Origin: Xanthobacter sp. YC-JY1
GTDB lineage: Bacteria; Pseudomonadota; Alphaproteobacteria; Rhizobiales; Xanthobacteraceae
Reading direction: 5' to 3'
Assembly: GCF_021730305.1 (NCBI RefSeq)
Contig: NZ_CP032674.1
Location: 2,961,001-3,025,000, forward strand
Length of the DNA stretch: 64,000 nt
The notes under the pieces were generated by a model that was not told where the DNA came from, made no database searches, and saw only the letters and a list, made by a program, of their open reading frames with translations. How positions within the stretch are numbered: the stretch's first letter is position 1; each line of letters starts with the position of its first letter. Of the stretch, positions 42,834-51,845 are shown piece by piece. The position numbers and the translations under genes were made by a program.

Positions 42834-45071
42834 TCAGTAGGTCGCGCTCACTTTCAGCCAGTAGCCGCGCGGCTCGCCGTAGAAATTGAAAAGGGCCGTC
42901 GATCCGACGCGGGTGTAGTAGACTTCGTCGAAGAGATTGGTGGCGGTGAGGGTCGCCTTCCAGTTCTCGTTGAATTTGTAGCCCAGTTGCGCGTCCACCA
43001 CCGTGTAACCGTCCTCCGTGAGGGTCACGCCGCCGGACTTGGTGTAGAAGCTGGAGAGGATCTTGATGCCGCCCGCCACATGCCAGCCCTTCAGGGTGGG
43101 GTCCTGGAACTCGTACTTGGTCCACAGATTGTAGTTGTGCTTCGGCGTATAGGTGCTGAAGCCCGCTTTCAGCTGGGCCGGCGTGGCGGTGAGATATTCC
43201 GTCTCGGTGTAGGTATAGCCGGCATAGATCTCCCAGCCCGGCGCCAGCTTGCCGCTGACTTCCGCCTCCCAGCCCAAGACCTGCACCTCTCCCGAGGCGA
43301 CGTAGACATTCGCAACATCGGTTGCGAGCGCGCGGTTGTTGTCGCGAATGAGGAACATGGCCGCCGAAGCATTGAGAGCCCCGTCGAAGAAGGAGCCCTT
43401 CAGCCCCGCCTCATACTGGTAGCCTTGGCGTGGCGGCAGCACGTCGCCGGCGGCGTTCAGCTCGGTCTGGGGCACGAAGGTGGTGGTGTAGCTGCCATAG
43501 GCCGAAACCTCCTTGGTGAGATCCACCACGAAGCCGGCATAGGGCAGGAATTCGTTGTCGACATCCACGGAACTCGTGGTGCGCGTGAGGCTGCCGCCGG
43601 TTGCGGTGGTCACGTTCGAGGTCGCGTCGTACCAGGACAACCGCCCGCCGAGGATGATGTGCACCTGCTCGATGGGGTTGATCTTGGCCTGGCCATAGAC
43701 GCCGTACTGGGTGGGGTCGGTCACGCTCTCCCGATTGTAGAGTGTGACAGGCTCGAGCACCGCATAGGGATTGAAATTATAGATGTTGTAGGTGCCGGGC
43801 AGCGTGGTCGAGGTGGGCGAGAGCTGGGTCTGGTCCACGCTGCGGAAGTCGGCGCCCACCGTGATGTTATGCTCCTGGCCAAAGGCCTGGACCGGCGTTG
43901 CCACATGGGCATCCCCGGAGAGGGAAGTCTCCCACACCTTCGCCGCCGTGTATTGCATGGTGAAATTGCCGAGCGTCGCGGGATTGATGCTCACGGCGGA
44001 CCGGCCATAGGCGTATTTGTAATCGATGTAGCGGTCCGAATAGCGCAGAGAGGCCTTGGCCTCGCCGCCGTCGGCGAGGTCGTGCTTCAACTCGGCGAGA
44101 TAGTCCGTGGTCTCATTGTCGAAGCGGTTCCACAAGCCGCCCACGAAGGTCGAGCGCGGCACGTCGAGCAGTTTGCCCTCGCCATTCCCAAGATTGATGG
44201 CCGGCAGCCCGTTGAAGGGCAGCATCTCGCGCTCCTGGTGCCAGGCATAGAGCGAGAGGGTGGTGTCGTCGGTGATGTCGAAGGCGAGGGTGCCGTAGCC
44301 GACCCAGACCTGATTCTGGTTGTAGTCGACGAAGCTGTCGCGGTCCTGGAAGGCGCCGCCGATGCGCGCGCGCACCGTGCCCTTCTCGTTGAGCTTGCCG
44401 CCCGCGTCCACCTCGGCGCGCACGAAGTCCCACGAGCCGTAGCTGACGTCGGAATTGAGGAAATATTTGTCGAGGGCCGGCTTCAGCGTGCCGTTGATGA
44501 CGCCGCCCGGCCCTCCGTTGCCGCCGCCGGCGCTGCCGTAGAAGAGACCGGCCGGCCCCTTCAGCACGTCGAGGCGGTCGAAGATGAAGAGGTCCGGCTG
44601 GGTGCCGAGGATGGAGGAGAGCGGTGCCGGCAGGTTATTCACCAACAACGTGTCGATCTCGAAGCCGCGGGAGAAGATGGAGGAGCGGCCCTGGTCGTTG
44701 GCGAGAATCACCATGCCGGTGGTGCGGCGCATGGCGTCTTCAAGTTGGGTGAAGTTCTGGTCATCGATGCGCTGGCGCGTCACCGTGGAAATGGACTGGG
44801 GGATTTCCCGCACCGGCGTCGGCGCACCGACGCCCACGGTTGTTTCGGAGGCCGTGTAGGTGTCCTTGCCCTCGGTATAGACCCCCGCCTGCCCGCTCTC
44901 GGCGTCCACCGACACCGTGCCGATAAAGGTCTCCGGCTCCACCGTCTGCGCAAGTGCCGGAACCGCCGCCAGAGCCGAGACTACCACACCGGAAATCAGC
45001 GCCGCTCCGGCGCGGCGTGCAGGCAGTTCGGGCGCAACCGCACCTTTGTTCGAAAGTCGAAAACGACGCAT
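42834..45071 (-). CDS. TonB-dependent siderophore receptor
   Basis: The 745-residue outer-membrane protein has a long signal peptide ending PALAQ, a plug domain (REIPQSISTVTRQRIDDQN, VILANDQGRSSIFSRGFEID, LDVLKGPAGLFYGSAGGGNGG) and a 22-strand barrel ending with the consensus terminal Tyr (WLKVSATY). A TonB-box-like segment may lie near VEPETFIGTVSV. It belongs to the siderophore receptor subfamily (FhuA/FoxA/FiuA-like). It heads an operon with an esterase and a reductase and is divergent from an AraC regulator across a region with an iron-box-like dyad. Confidence 0.94.
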   Translation of the reverse strand: MRRFRLSNKGAVAPELPARRAGAALISGVVVSALAAVPALAQTVEPETFIGTVSVDAESGQAGVYTEGKDTYTASETTVGVGAPTPVREIPQSISTVTRQRIDDQNFTQLEDAMRRTTGMVILANDQGRSSIFSRGFEIDTLLVNNLPAPLSSILGTQPDLFIFDRLDVLKGPAGLFYGSAGGGNGGPGGVINGTLKPALDKYFLNSDVSYGSWDFVRAEVDAGGKLNEKGTVRARIGGAFQDRDSFVDYNQNQVWVGYGTLAFDITDDTTLSLYAWHQEREMLPFNGLPAINLGNGEGKLLDVPRSTFVGGLWNRFDNETTDYLAELKHDLADGGEAKASLRYSDRYIDYKYAYGRSAVSINPATLGNFTMQYTAAKVWETSLSGDAHVATPVQAFGQEHNITVGADFRSVDQTQLSPTSTTLPGTYNIYNFNPYAVLEPVTLYNRESVTDPTQYGVYGQAKINPIEQVHIILGGRLSWYDATSNVTTATGGSLTRTTSSVDVDNEFLPYAGFVVDLTKEVSAYGSYTTTFVPQTELNAAGDVLPPRQGYQYEAGLKGSFFDGALNASAAMFLIRDNNRALATDVANVYVASGEVQVLGWEAEVSGKLAPGWEIYAGYTYTETEYLTATPAQLKAGFSTYTPKHNYNLWTKYEFQDPTLKGWHVAGGIKILSSFYTKSGGVTLTEDGYTVVDAQLGYKFNENWKATLTATNLFDEVYYTRVGSTALFNFYGEPRGYWLKVSATY

Positions 45072-45228
45072 CACAATCCCCGCCTGATACCCATAAGCCA
45101 AGACAAACCATGCGGGAACGGAGTCTTGCCTAAATTGGCCGTAGGGTCCTTTGCGGGATGATGCAAATCTTTTGAGCGCTCGCCTAAAGAATGGAACTGA
45201 TAGAGCTTCAGGCTCACGAATTCTCACT

Positions 45229-45252
45229 GATTGGAATGATAATAAATCAATC
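45229..45252. promoter_or_regulatory. Fur-box-like dyad between receptor and AraC gene
   Basis: GATTG and CAATC are inverted arms around an AT-rich centre containing AATGATAATA, which resembles the Fur hexamer repeats. It lies in the 230-bp divergent region of the first receptor and its AraC regulator. Iron control is expected for such genes; the exact repressor (Fur, Irr or RirA) is not determined. Confidence 0.45.
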
Positions 45253-45301
45253 CTTTCTGGCCCCGGTTGACAGGCGCGGGTGAGGCGCGCCCATTTGGAC
45301 C

Positions 45302-46318
45302 ATGAGCGATCCTTCACCGCATCGACGCCTGCAGGGGCGGCCGGTGGCCCCGCCGATGGGCGAGGACCAACTGGTGAGCTGCGCCCAGATCGCCGCCTTG
45401 TCGCGCCTCGCCGGCACCGCCTTTTCCGTGACGGCGCCGCAGTCCGTAGCCAACGTGCCGGTGCTGCGCGGCAGCTATGTGATGACCGCGCTGCGCAGCG
45501 GCGTCGTCGTTCACGCCACCGACACCTGGGATCTGCACGACCTGACAAGCCAAGTGGTGCATTCCGAGGGCATTACGCTGAGCCTGTTTCTGGAAGGCCA
45601 TGCGGACGTGTCGCTTGGCGGACGGCCGTTCCGCTTTGGTCGGGCGGCTGGCGGCGATGCGGCGGTGCTGGTGCGCACCCAGCCGGACCTGTTCATCCGC
45701 AAGGGCCGGCGCGGACTGCACGTGCGCAAGGTGAATATCACCGTTCCTGCCGAATGGCTCGCCGCCGCGGAGGCGGACAGGATGGATCGGCAGGGGCAGA
45801 TGCGCCGCATCACCGGCGACCACCTCGCCAACGTGCGCTGGACCGCCTCCGCCCGGCTCGCCGCTATCGCCGAGCAGATTCTGCTGGCGCCGCCCTATGC
45901 TCCATTCCTGCGCGATCTCTATTTGGAGAGCCGGGCGATGGAATTGCTGTTCGAGGCCTTCTCCATGATCGGGGACGGAGCGGTCGAGTCAGAACGCCCG
46001 CGGCCTCGGCTCAAGCAGCGCATGTGGCACGTGCAGGATTATCTGGAAGCACGCCTCGGCGAGGGGCTCAGCCTGGAGCAGGTGGCGCAGGAGGCCGGCA
46101 TGAGCGTCACCAGCCTGCAGCGCGCCTTCCGCAGCGTCTTCGGAAGCACCGTGTTCGAATACGTCAGGAAGCGCCGGCTGGAGCGGGCACGCGATGCGCT
46201 GGTGGCGGAAGGCATCTCCGTGACCGAAGCCGCGACCATTGCTGGCTACACCTCCTCCGCCAATTTTTCGACCGCCTTCAAGCGCGCCTTCGGCGTGCCA
46301 CCCAAATCCATGCGGTGA
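45302..46318 (+). CDS. AraC-family regulator of siderophore uptake (PchR-like)
   Basis: The 338-residue protein has an N-terminal ligand-sensing part (EGITLSLFLEGHADVSLGGRPFRFG) and a C-terminal AraC helix-turn-helix pair: LSLEQVAQEAGMSVTSLQRAFRSVFG and VTEAATIAGYTSSANFSTAFKRAFG. It ends with the typical VPPKSMR. PchR-type regulators respond to the ferri-siderophore and activate the divergent receptor gene. It is paralogous to a second AraC gene farther right. Confidence 0.92.
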   Translation: MSDPSPHRRLQGRPVAPPMGEDQLVSCAQIAALSRLAGTAFSVTAPQSVANVPVLRGSYVMTALRSGVVVHATDTWDLHDLTSQVVHSEGITLSLFLEGHADVSLGGRPFRFGRAAGGDAAVLVRTQPDLFIRKGRRGLHVRKVNITVPAEWLAAAEADRMDRQGQMRRITGDHLANVRWTASARLAAIAEQILLAPPYAPFLRDLYLESRAMELLFEAFSMIGDGAVESERPRPRLKQRMWHVQDYLEARLGEGLSLEQVAQEAGMSVTSLQRAFRSVFGSTVFEYVRKRRLERARDALVAEGISVTEAATIAGYTSSANFSTAFKRAFGVPPKSMR

Positions 46319-46391
46319 TGCCGGTGCCTGGCCTTACACCCGGCGCGGCAAAGGGCTGCGGCACAAGTCGCCTGCACCCGGATGTGCATTC

Positions 46392-46409
46392 TCTAGAATA
46401 AATGCTAAA
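46392..46409. promoter_or_regulatory. Irr/ICE-like box upstream of the siderophore ABC importer
   Basis: TCTAGAAT-AAA-TGCTAAA resembles the rhizobial Irr target (TTTAGAA with inverted TTCTAAA) and sits 67 bp before the start of the solute-binding protein gene. It also overlaps GCATT ... AATGC, an inverted pair. Motif match is imperfect. Confidence 0.35.
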
Positions 46410-46475
46410 AGTTTCAAATATATATGGATCTTTGAGTAATCGTCAAAAACATTTGCGGGAACGGCGCGCGTATCC

Positions 46476-47435
46476 ATGTCAGCTCTTGTTCGCAGGTCAA
46501 ATTCGTTTGGCTTCGCCCGCCTGGCGTGGCTGTTGCTGACGATCGTCGGCGCGACGCCGCTGCTGGCGCCGGCGGTCCAGGCGGCCGATGTCATCGTGGA
46601 ACACGCGCGCGGCAAGACGGCAGTCAACGCGCCTCCGCAAAGAACCATCGTCTTCGACATCGGTGCGCTCGATACGCTCCACGCGCTGGGGGCTGCGGTC
46701 GTCGGCGTGCCTGGCTCCAATCTTCCCGACTACCTTGGGACGTATCGTGACCGCCGCTACGCGAAGGTCGGCACCCTGTTCGAACCCGATTACGAGGCCG
46801 TGAACGCGGCAGAGCCGGATCTCATCATCGTAGGGCCGCGTTCGGCCGCGAAATATGCAGACTTGTCGCGTCTCGCGCCCACCGTCGACCTCACCGTGCC
46901 CGCAGACCGCTTCGTGTCGGGCACGCGGGCTCAGGTTGAACTCCTGGGCCGTCTCTATGGCAAGGAGGGGGAGGCCTCCGCGCTGACGGCACGGCTCGAT
47001 GCTGCCATCGGACGGGTCAAGGCTGTGGCTTCCAAGGCCGGCACCGTCCTGCTGGTGATGGTCAACGGCGGCAAGCTCACAGCCTTCGGTGCCGGCTCGC
47101 GCTTCGGCTGGCTCTACGACGAGTTGGGGCTGAGGCCCATCGCCAAGAGCGCCGCTGCATCCGCCCATGGCGAGGTCGTGTCCTTCGAATACATCCTCAA
47201 GACGGACCCGGATTGGCTTCTGGTGCTCGACCGCGATGCGGCGACCGGCCATGCGGGCATGGCAGCGCGTGCCGTGATGGACAACGAGATCATCGCCGCC
47301 ACCCACGCCGCGCGCAACGGCCGCATCCTCTATTTGGACCCGGTCCGTTGGTACATCGTCGGCAACGGCGGCGCTGCTTTGCCGACCATTGTCGAGACAC
47401 TCGCCTCCGCCTTCGAGGCGAAGCAGGGTCAGTAG
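46476..47435 (+). CDS. Ferric siderophore ABC transporter substrate-binding protein (FatB/CeuE/VctP type)
   Basis: The 319-residue protein has an N-terminal signal (hydrophobic stretch ending AVQAADV) without a lipobox, and a class III periplasmic binding fold: PPQRTIVFDIGALDTLHALG, KVGTLFEPDYEAVNAAEPDLIIVG, GRLYGKEGEA and the C-terminal RILYLDPVRWYIVGNGG. This subgroup binds catecholate siderophores, often their hydrolysed linear forms. It is the first gene of a four-gene importer operon. Confidence 0.92.
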   Translation: MSALVRRSNSFGFARLAWLLLTIVGATPLLAPAVQAADVIVEHARGKTAVNAPPQRTIVFDIGALDTLHALGAAVVGVPGSNLPDYLGTYRDRRYAKVGTLFEPDYEAVNAAEPDLIIVGPRSAAKYADLSRLAPTVDLTVPADRFVSGTRAQVELLGRLYGKEGEASALTARLDAAIGRVKAVASKAGTVLLVMVNGGKLTAFGAGSRFGWLYDELGLRPIAKSAAASAHGEVVSFEYILKTDPDWLLVLDRDAATGHAGMAARAVMDNEIIAATHAARNGRILYLDPVRWYIVGNGGAALPTIVETLASAFEAKQGQ

Positions 47436-47437
47436 AC

Positions 47438-48436
47438 ATGCTGCCCCGCGAGGGATCTCCCGGCGCCGCGCGCATGTTCTCGCCACCATTCGCCGGCGCA
47501 CTCGCCGGTCTCGTGGCGCTGGCCGGGGTGAGCGTGCTCGTCGGGGTCGGCGTGACACCGCTGGCGCTGTTCACGGGTGAGGCGGGACACGGTCTGCTGG
47601 TGCTGGCGGCGAGCCGTATCCCCCGCACGCTGGCACTGGTGTTCGCCGGCCTCGCCATGGGCGTCTGCGCGGCGCTCATGCAGATGATGTTCCGCAACCG
47701 CTTCGTGGAGCCGACCACGGCCGGGACAGCGCAGGCGGCGACGCTTGGCCTCCTCGTCGCCACCATCGCCGCGCCGGACTGGCCGCCGCTTGCGAAGATG
47801 GCGGTGGCAACCGCCTTCGCCCTCGTCGCCACCTTGCTCTTTCTCAAGATCATCGCCCGCGTGGCCTTCCGCGGCGCGGTGCTGGTGCCACTGGTGGGGC
47901 TGATGCTCGGCGGGGTCATCGACGCCCTCTCCGTCTTCATCGCCTATCGCTATGATCTTCTGCAGGCGCTGGGGGCGTGGACGACAGGAAATTTCTCCGG
48001 CGTGCTGCGGGGGCGCTATGAACTGCTCTGGCTCACGGTTGTGCTGGCGGGCATCGCCTATGCCACTGCCGATCGCTTCACCGCCGCTGGGTTGGGGGAT
48101 GCCTTCGCCACCAATCTCGGCCTCGATTACCGGCGCATCGTCGCCATGGGCCTCGCCATCGTCGCCCTCGCCACCGCCGCCTGCATCGCCACGGCCGGAA
48201 CCGTCCCCTTCCTCGGCCTGATCGTCGCCAATCTGGTGGCCCTGGCGCTCGGCGACAATCTTCGCCGGACGCTGCCTTGGATCGCTCTGTCCGGAGCGGC
48301 CTTCCTGCTGGCCTGCGATATCGTCGGGCGGCTGGTGCGCTATCCCTACGAAATTCCGGTGGGTACCGTGGCCGGCGTCGCGGGCAGCGCGCTGTTTCTC
48401 TATCTTCTCCTCAGGCGGCGGCTGCGCCTTGGCTGA
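47438..48436 (+). CDS. Ferric siderophore ABC transporter permease 1
   Basis: The 332-residue FecCD-type permease has about nine membrane helices, with the motifs RIPRTLALVFAGLAMGVCAALMQ and a coupling region AGTVPFLGLIVANLVALALGDNLRR. Its ATG is 2 bp after the preceding stop. It forms a heterodimer with the next gene product. Confidence 0.93.
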   Translation: MLPREGSPGAARMFSPPFAGALAGLVALAGVSVLVGVGVTPLALFTGEAGHGLLVLAASRIPRTLALVFAGLAMGVCAALMQMMFRNRFVEPTTAGTAQAATLGLLVATIAAPDWPPLAKMAVATAFALVATLLFLKIIARVAFRGAVLVPLVGLMLGGVIDALSVFIAYRYDLLQALGAWTTGNFSGVLRGRYELLWLTVVLAGIAYATADRFTAAGLGDAFATNLGLDYRRIVAMGLAIVALATAACIATAGTVPFLGLIVANLVALALGDNLRRTLPWIALSGAAFLLACDIVGRLVRYPYEIPVGTVAGVAGSALFLYLLLRRRLRLG

Positions 48437-49391
48437 GGCAGGACACACCCGGGCACGCAATGTGCTCCTTCTCCTCGGCTTCGTTGCGCTGCTGGCGATG
48501 GCGAGCTTCATGACCGTGGGCGCACGCGGAAACTGGGGCTTCGTTCTCACTCTGCGCGGCGGCAAGCTGGCGGGGCTGGTGCTGGTGGGCATTGCGGTCG
48601 CGGTGTCCACGGTGCTGTTCCAGACACTCACGGAAAACCGCATTCTCACGCCTGCCGTGATGGGCTTCGACGCCCTGTATGTGACGCTGCAGACGCTCGC
48701 TGTGTTCGGGCTCGGTGGAGGCGCCGCGACGGCGCTCGATCCCCGCCTTCGCTTTTTCGCGGAGGCGGTGCTTCTGACCGCTGCGGTGCTCGCCCTGTTC
48801 CGCTGGCTGTTCGACGGGCGTCGGGGGCTTCATCTAGTGGTGCTGTCCGGCCTCGTCTTCGGGGTGCTGTGCCGCGGGCTCGCCAATCTCCTCCAGCGCA
48901 TCCTGGACCCGAATGAGTTCTCGGTGCTCCAGTCCATGATGTTCACCCGCTTCAACATGGTGGACACGAACCTGCTGCCGGTGGCCGCCCTGATTATCCT
49001 CGCCGCCTGCGTCGTGGCAGTGCGGCTCGTGCCGGTGCTTGACGTGCTCGCGCTGGGGCGCGACGCGGCGATCAGCCTGGGCGTGGACCACGGCCGCATG
49101 GTGAAGCTCCTCATCGTGCTGGTGGCGCTGCTGGTGTCCGTGTCCACGGCGCTGGTCGGGCCGGTGATGTTCTTCGGACTGCTGGTCTCGAACTTCGCCT
49201 ACATCGCCCTGGGCACTGACCGCCACCGCTACACCCTGCCGGCCGCCGCCCTGATCGCCATCGCCTGCCTTGCCGCCGGCCAGACCGTGCTGGAGCGCGT
49301 GCTGGGCTATGACGCGGCCCTGAGCGTGGTCATTGAGTTCGGCGGCGGCATCGTCTTCATCCTGCTACTGCTGCGCGGGGCGCGTGCATGA
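48429..49391 (+). CDS. Ferric siderophore ABC transporter permease 2
   Basis: The 320-residue FecCD-type permease uses a TTG start overlapping the previous stop by 8 nt. Motifs include RGGKLAGLVLVGIAVAVSTVLFQTL, VMGFDALYVTLQTL, and the coupling region GPVMFFGLLVSNFAYIALGTDRHR. Resembles FatC/VctG-type subunits of catecholate uptake systems. Confidence 0.92.
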   Translation: MAEAGHTRARNVLLLLGFVALLAMASFMTVGARGNWGFVLTLRGGKLAGLVLVGIAVAVSTVLFQTLTENRILTPAVMGFDALYVTLQTLAVFGLGGGAATALDPRLRFFAEAVLLTAAVLALFRWLFDGRRGLHLVVLSGLVFGVLCRGLANLLQRILDPNEFSVLQSMMFTRFNMVDTNLLPVAALIILAACVVAVRLVPVLDVLALGRDAAISLGVDHGRMVKLLIVLVALLVSVSTALVGPVMFFGLLVSNFAYIALGTDRHRYTLPAAALIAIACLAAGQTVLERVLGYDAALSVVIEFGGGIVFILLLLRGARA

Positions 49392-50146
49392 TCAAGGTCG
49401 CCAACGTCTCCAAATCCTATGGCACCACGCGTGTGCTCGACGATGTGAGCCTGAGCCTGCCGAAGGGCGGCCTCACCGCCCTCATCGGGCCGAACGGCGC
49501 CGGCAAGTCCACCCTCCTCTCCATCATGGCCCGCCTGCTCTCACCCGATGCGGGGACTGTGCACGTGGATGGGCTGGACGTCTTCGCGACCCCCGGCGCG
49601 GTTCTGGCCCGCCGGCTCGCCATCCTGAAGCAAAACAACCAGATCACGCCGCGCCTTACGGTGGCCGAGCTGGTCGCCTTCGGCCGCTTCCCCTATTCCC
49701 GGGGCCGCCTTACGCGCGAGGACGCCGAGCGGGTTTCCGACGCCATCGCCTATGTGGACCTGTCTGCGGTGCAGGACCGTCTCATCGACGAACTGTCCGG
49801 CGGGCAGAGGCAACGCGCCTTCATCGCCATGGTGCTCGCGCAGGATCCCGCCTGCCTGCTGCTGGACGAGCCGCTGAACAATCTCGACATGAAACATGCC
49901 GCGGCGATCATGCGCCTGCTGCGCCGCGCCGCTGACGATCTCGGCAAGACGGTGGTGGTGGTGATCCACGACATCAATTTCGCGTCGTGCCACGCGGACC
50001 GGATCGTCGCCATGAAGGAGGGGCGGTTGATCCTCCAGGAGGCTCCCGCGGCCGTCATGCGCCCGGAGGTCCTGCGAGCCGTCTACGACATGGACATTGC
50101 CGTGCACGAGATCGCGGGCACGCGCCTCGCGGCCTATTATCGATAG
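49388..50146 (+). CDS. Ferric siderophore ABC transporter ATP-binding protein
   Basis: The 252-residue ATPase has Walker A GPNGAGKSTLL, Q-loop LKQNNQIT, signature ELSGGQRQRAF, Walker B CLLLDEPLNNLD and switch VVVIHDINFA. It belongs to the FepC/FecE family and its ATG overlaps the permease stop by 4 nt. It ends 7 bp from the convergent esterase gene. Confidence 0.94.
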   Translation: MIKVANVSKSYGTTRVLDDVSLSLPKGGLTALIGPNGAGKSTLLSIMARLLSPDAGTVHVDGLDVFATPGAVLARRLAILKQNNQITPRLTVAELVAFGRFPYSRGRLTREDAERVSDAIAYVDLSAVQDRLIDELSGGQRQRAFIAMVLAQDPACLLLDEPLNNLDMKHAAAIMRLLRRAADDLGKTVVVVIHDINFASCHADRIVAMKEGRLILQEAPAAVMRPEVLRAVYDMDIAVHEIAGTRLAAYYR

Positions 50147-50153
50147 TCTCGCC

Positions 50154-51845
50154 CTAGAGACGCGGCAGGAGCGCGAGCAGGGCATCGGCGAGGGCACCGC
50201 GCCAGACCAGATAATCGTGCCCGCCGGCATATTCAAGGTAACTCACGTCATATCCCTTCGCCCGCAGCACATCGCGCAGGTGGCGCGATGTCTCCAGAAT
50301 GCCGGGCGTATCCTCGTGTGCCGCCTCGAACAGGCCGGCGGTCAGGTGAAAGCGCACGGCGCGAACCGGCTCCGTCGCAACCTGCTCGGCCACATGCTCC
50401 GGAGCGTCCGCGGGCGCGCTGTCCGGATGCCACCAGAACGACCCGGACAAGGCGATGGCGTTGCCGAAGCGGTCTGGATGGCGCAGCGCGACCGTCGCGG
50501 CCGCGAGCCCGCCATAGCTCGATCCCGCGAGGATGGTGCGCACGGCTGGGATGTTCGCCCCGGTCCGGGACCGGACGAGAGGGAGGACCTCGCCCGCCAT
50601 GTAATCAGCGAAGGCGTCATTGCCCGGAAGTTCCCGGCTGCGTGTCGGCGGATCGATTTCGGAGACGAAGACGGCGACCACAGGCGGAAGCCGTCCCTCA
50701 GCGATGAGATTGTCGAGGATGGTCGGGGTCGGCACCTTGGTGAGATAGGCGCGGGCGTCGAACACAATGAGCAACACGTTGCGCGGGTCCTTCGGATCAA
50801 AGCCCGGCGGGGTGTAGATCGTGATCGTGCGGGTGTTGCCGAGGCGCCGGCTCGCAATCCGAACCTCCGAAAGGGCACCGTGGGGGACATTCCTCGGGGT
50901 CAGGCCGGGCTGGACCGGAGCCCCGGGCAGTTCCAGCGTCGAATCCTGATTGTAGGCGTCCGGGGCGTCGGCGGGCCAGGGCGCGTGGTTCAGCGGGTCG
51001 GCTGCGGCCGTGGCCAGCAGAGCCATGCGGCGTTCCCGCCGGCTGCCGGGAAGGTCCGGCACGTCCGGCGCCAGCTTGTAGGACAGGCGGGTGTCGGGAG
51101 GAACCCGAAAGCTCTCGAACCAGACATCGCTGTCGCCAAGCCGCTGCAACCATTCATGGTCGCCGGAGGGAGCGCCGACGAGGCGGACGTTGGTGCGGGC
51201 GCCCCGCGCGAGGAAAGTGAGGATGACGTCGCCGTCTCCACCCGGCTCGACCAGGGGCGTGCCGCGCTGCCTCACCTCCTCCCAGAATGTCTGCGTCGTC
51301 CCGCCGCGTGCGATCTCTGCCGAGAGTGCGGCCATCCTCGGGCTCATCAGCGAGGAGGCCGGCGCCGTCTGTTGACCGGGGGCAAGCCGCATCGTGATCT
51401 CGAGCGACGCCATCCCGGCGGCGCGGGCCGTTGCCACCAACCGCAGGCCGGTCTGCGGCACCATGAACTGGAAGGTCGCCACCCCCTCGGCATCGCTGGC
51501 GAGCCGCCTGAGGTGACGGCCGTCGGCGAAGATGAGGTCGAGGTCGAAGCGACCCGCCTTCACCTTCAACTGGCCCCGGACATAGTCGCCCGGATGCGCA
51601 TCCAGCGCGAGGATGGCGCTGCTGCCGACCGGCATCTCCGGCAGGTCGACACGCCCACCACCCGCGAGACGCGCGGATGCCAAAGGCCGATCCATCGCAG
51701 TCCCCTGCGCCGCTGCGCGCAGCGGCGCAGGGGCAAACGCCAGTATGGCCAACGCGAACAGGATGCGAGCCGCGCAAAGAACGGGGCGCGCACAAAGCCC
51801 GCTCCATTCTGTCGGCCCGCCCCCACATGATGCAGTGCTCCTCAC
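50154..51845 (-). CDS. Enterochelin-esterase (Fes)-family hydrolase with N-terminal export signal
   Basis: The 563-residue protein is longer than Fes (about 400). Its N-terminus has a hydrophobic signal segment (ARILFALAILAFAPAPLRAAA), then an extra beta-rich domain of about 120 residues. Next come the Fes N-terminal module (FWEEVRQRGTPLVEP ... VWFESFRVPPDTRLSYKL) and the catalytic alpha/beta domain with NVLLIVFDARAYL, GSSYGGLAAATVAL (Ser nucleophile) and GGHDYLVW (His). The GTG start overlaps the receptor stop (GTGA). It should hydrolyse ester bonds of a catecholate lactone, apparently outside the cytosol. Confidence 0.9.
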   Translation of the reverse strand: MRSTASCGGGPTEWSGLCARPVLCAARILFALAILAFAPAPLRAAAQGTAMDRPLASARLAGGGRVDLPEMPVGSSAILALDAHPGDYVRGQLKVKAGRFDLDLIFADGRHLRRLASDAEGVATFQFMVPQTGLRLVATARAAGMASLEITMRLAPGQQTAPASSLMSPRMAALSAEIARGGTTQTFWEEVRQRGTPLVEPGGDGDVILTFLARGARTNVRLVGAPSGDHEWLQRLGDSDVWFESFRVPPDTRLSYKLAPDVPDLPGSRRERRMALLATAAADPLNHAPWPADAPDAYNQDSTLELPGAPVQPGLTPRNVPHGALSEVRIASRRLGNTRTITIYTPPGFDPKDPRNVLLIVFDARAYLTKVPTPTILDNLIAEGRLPPVVAVFVSEIDPPTRSRELPGNDAFADYMAGEVLPLVRSRTGANIPAVRTILAGSSYGGLAAATVALRHPDRFGNAIALSGSFWWHPDSAPADAPEHVAEQVATEPVRAVRFHLTAGLFEAAHEDTPGILETSRHLRDVLRAKGYDVSYLEYAGGHDYLVWRGALADALLALLPRL

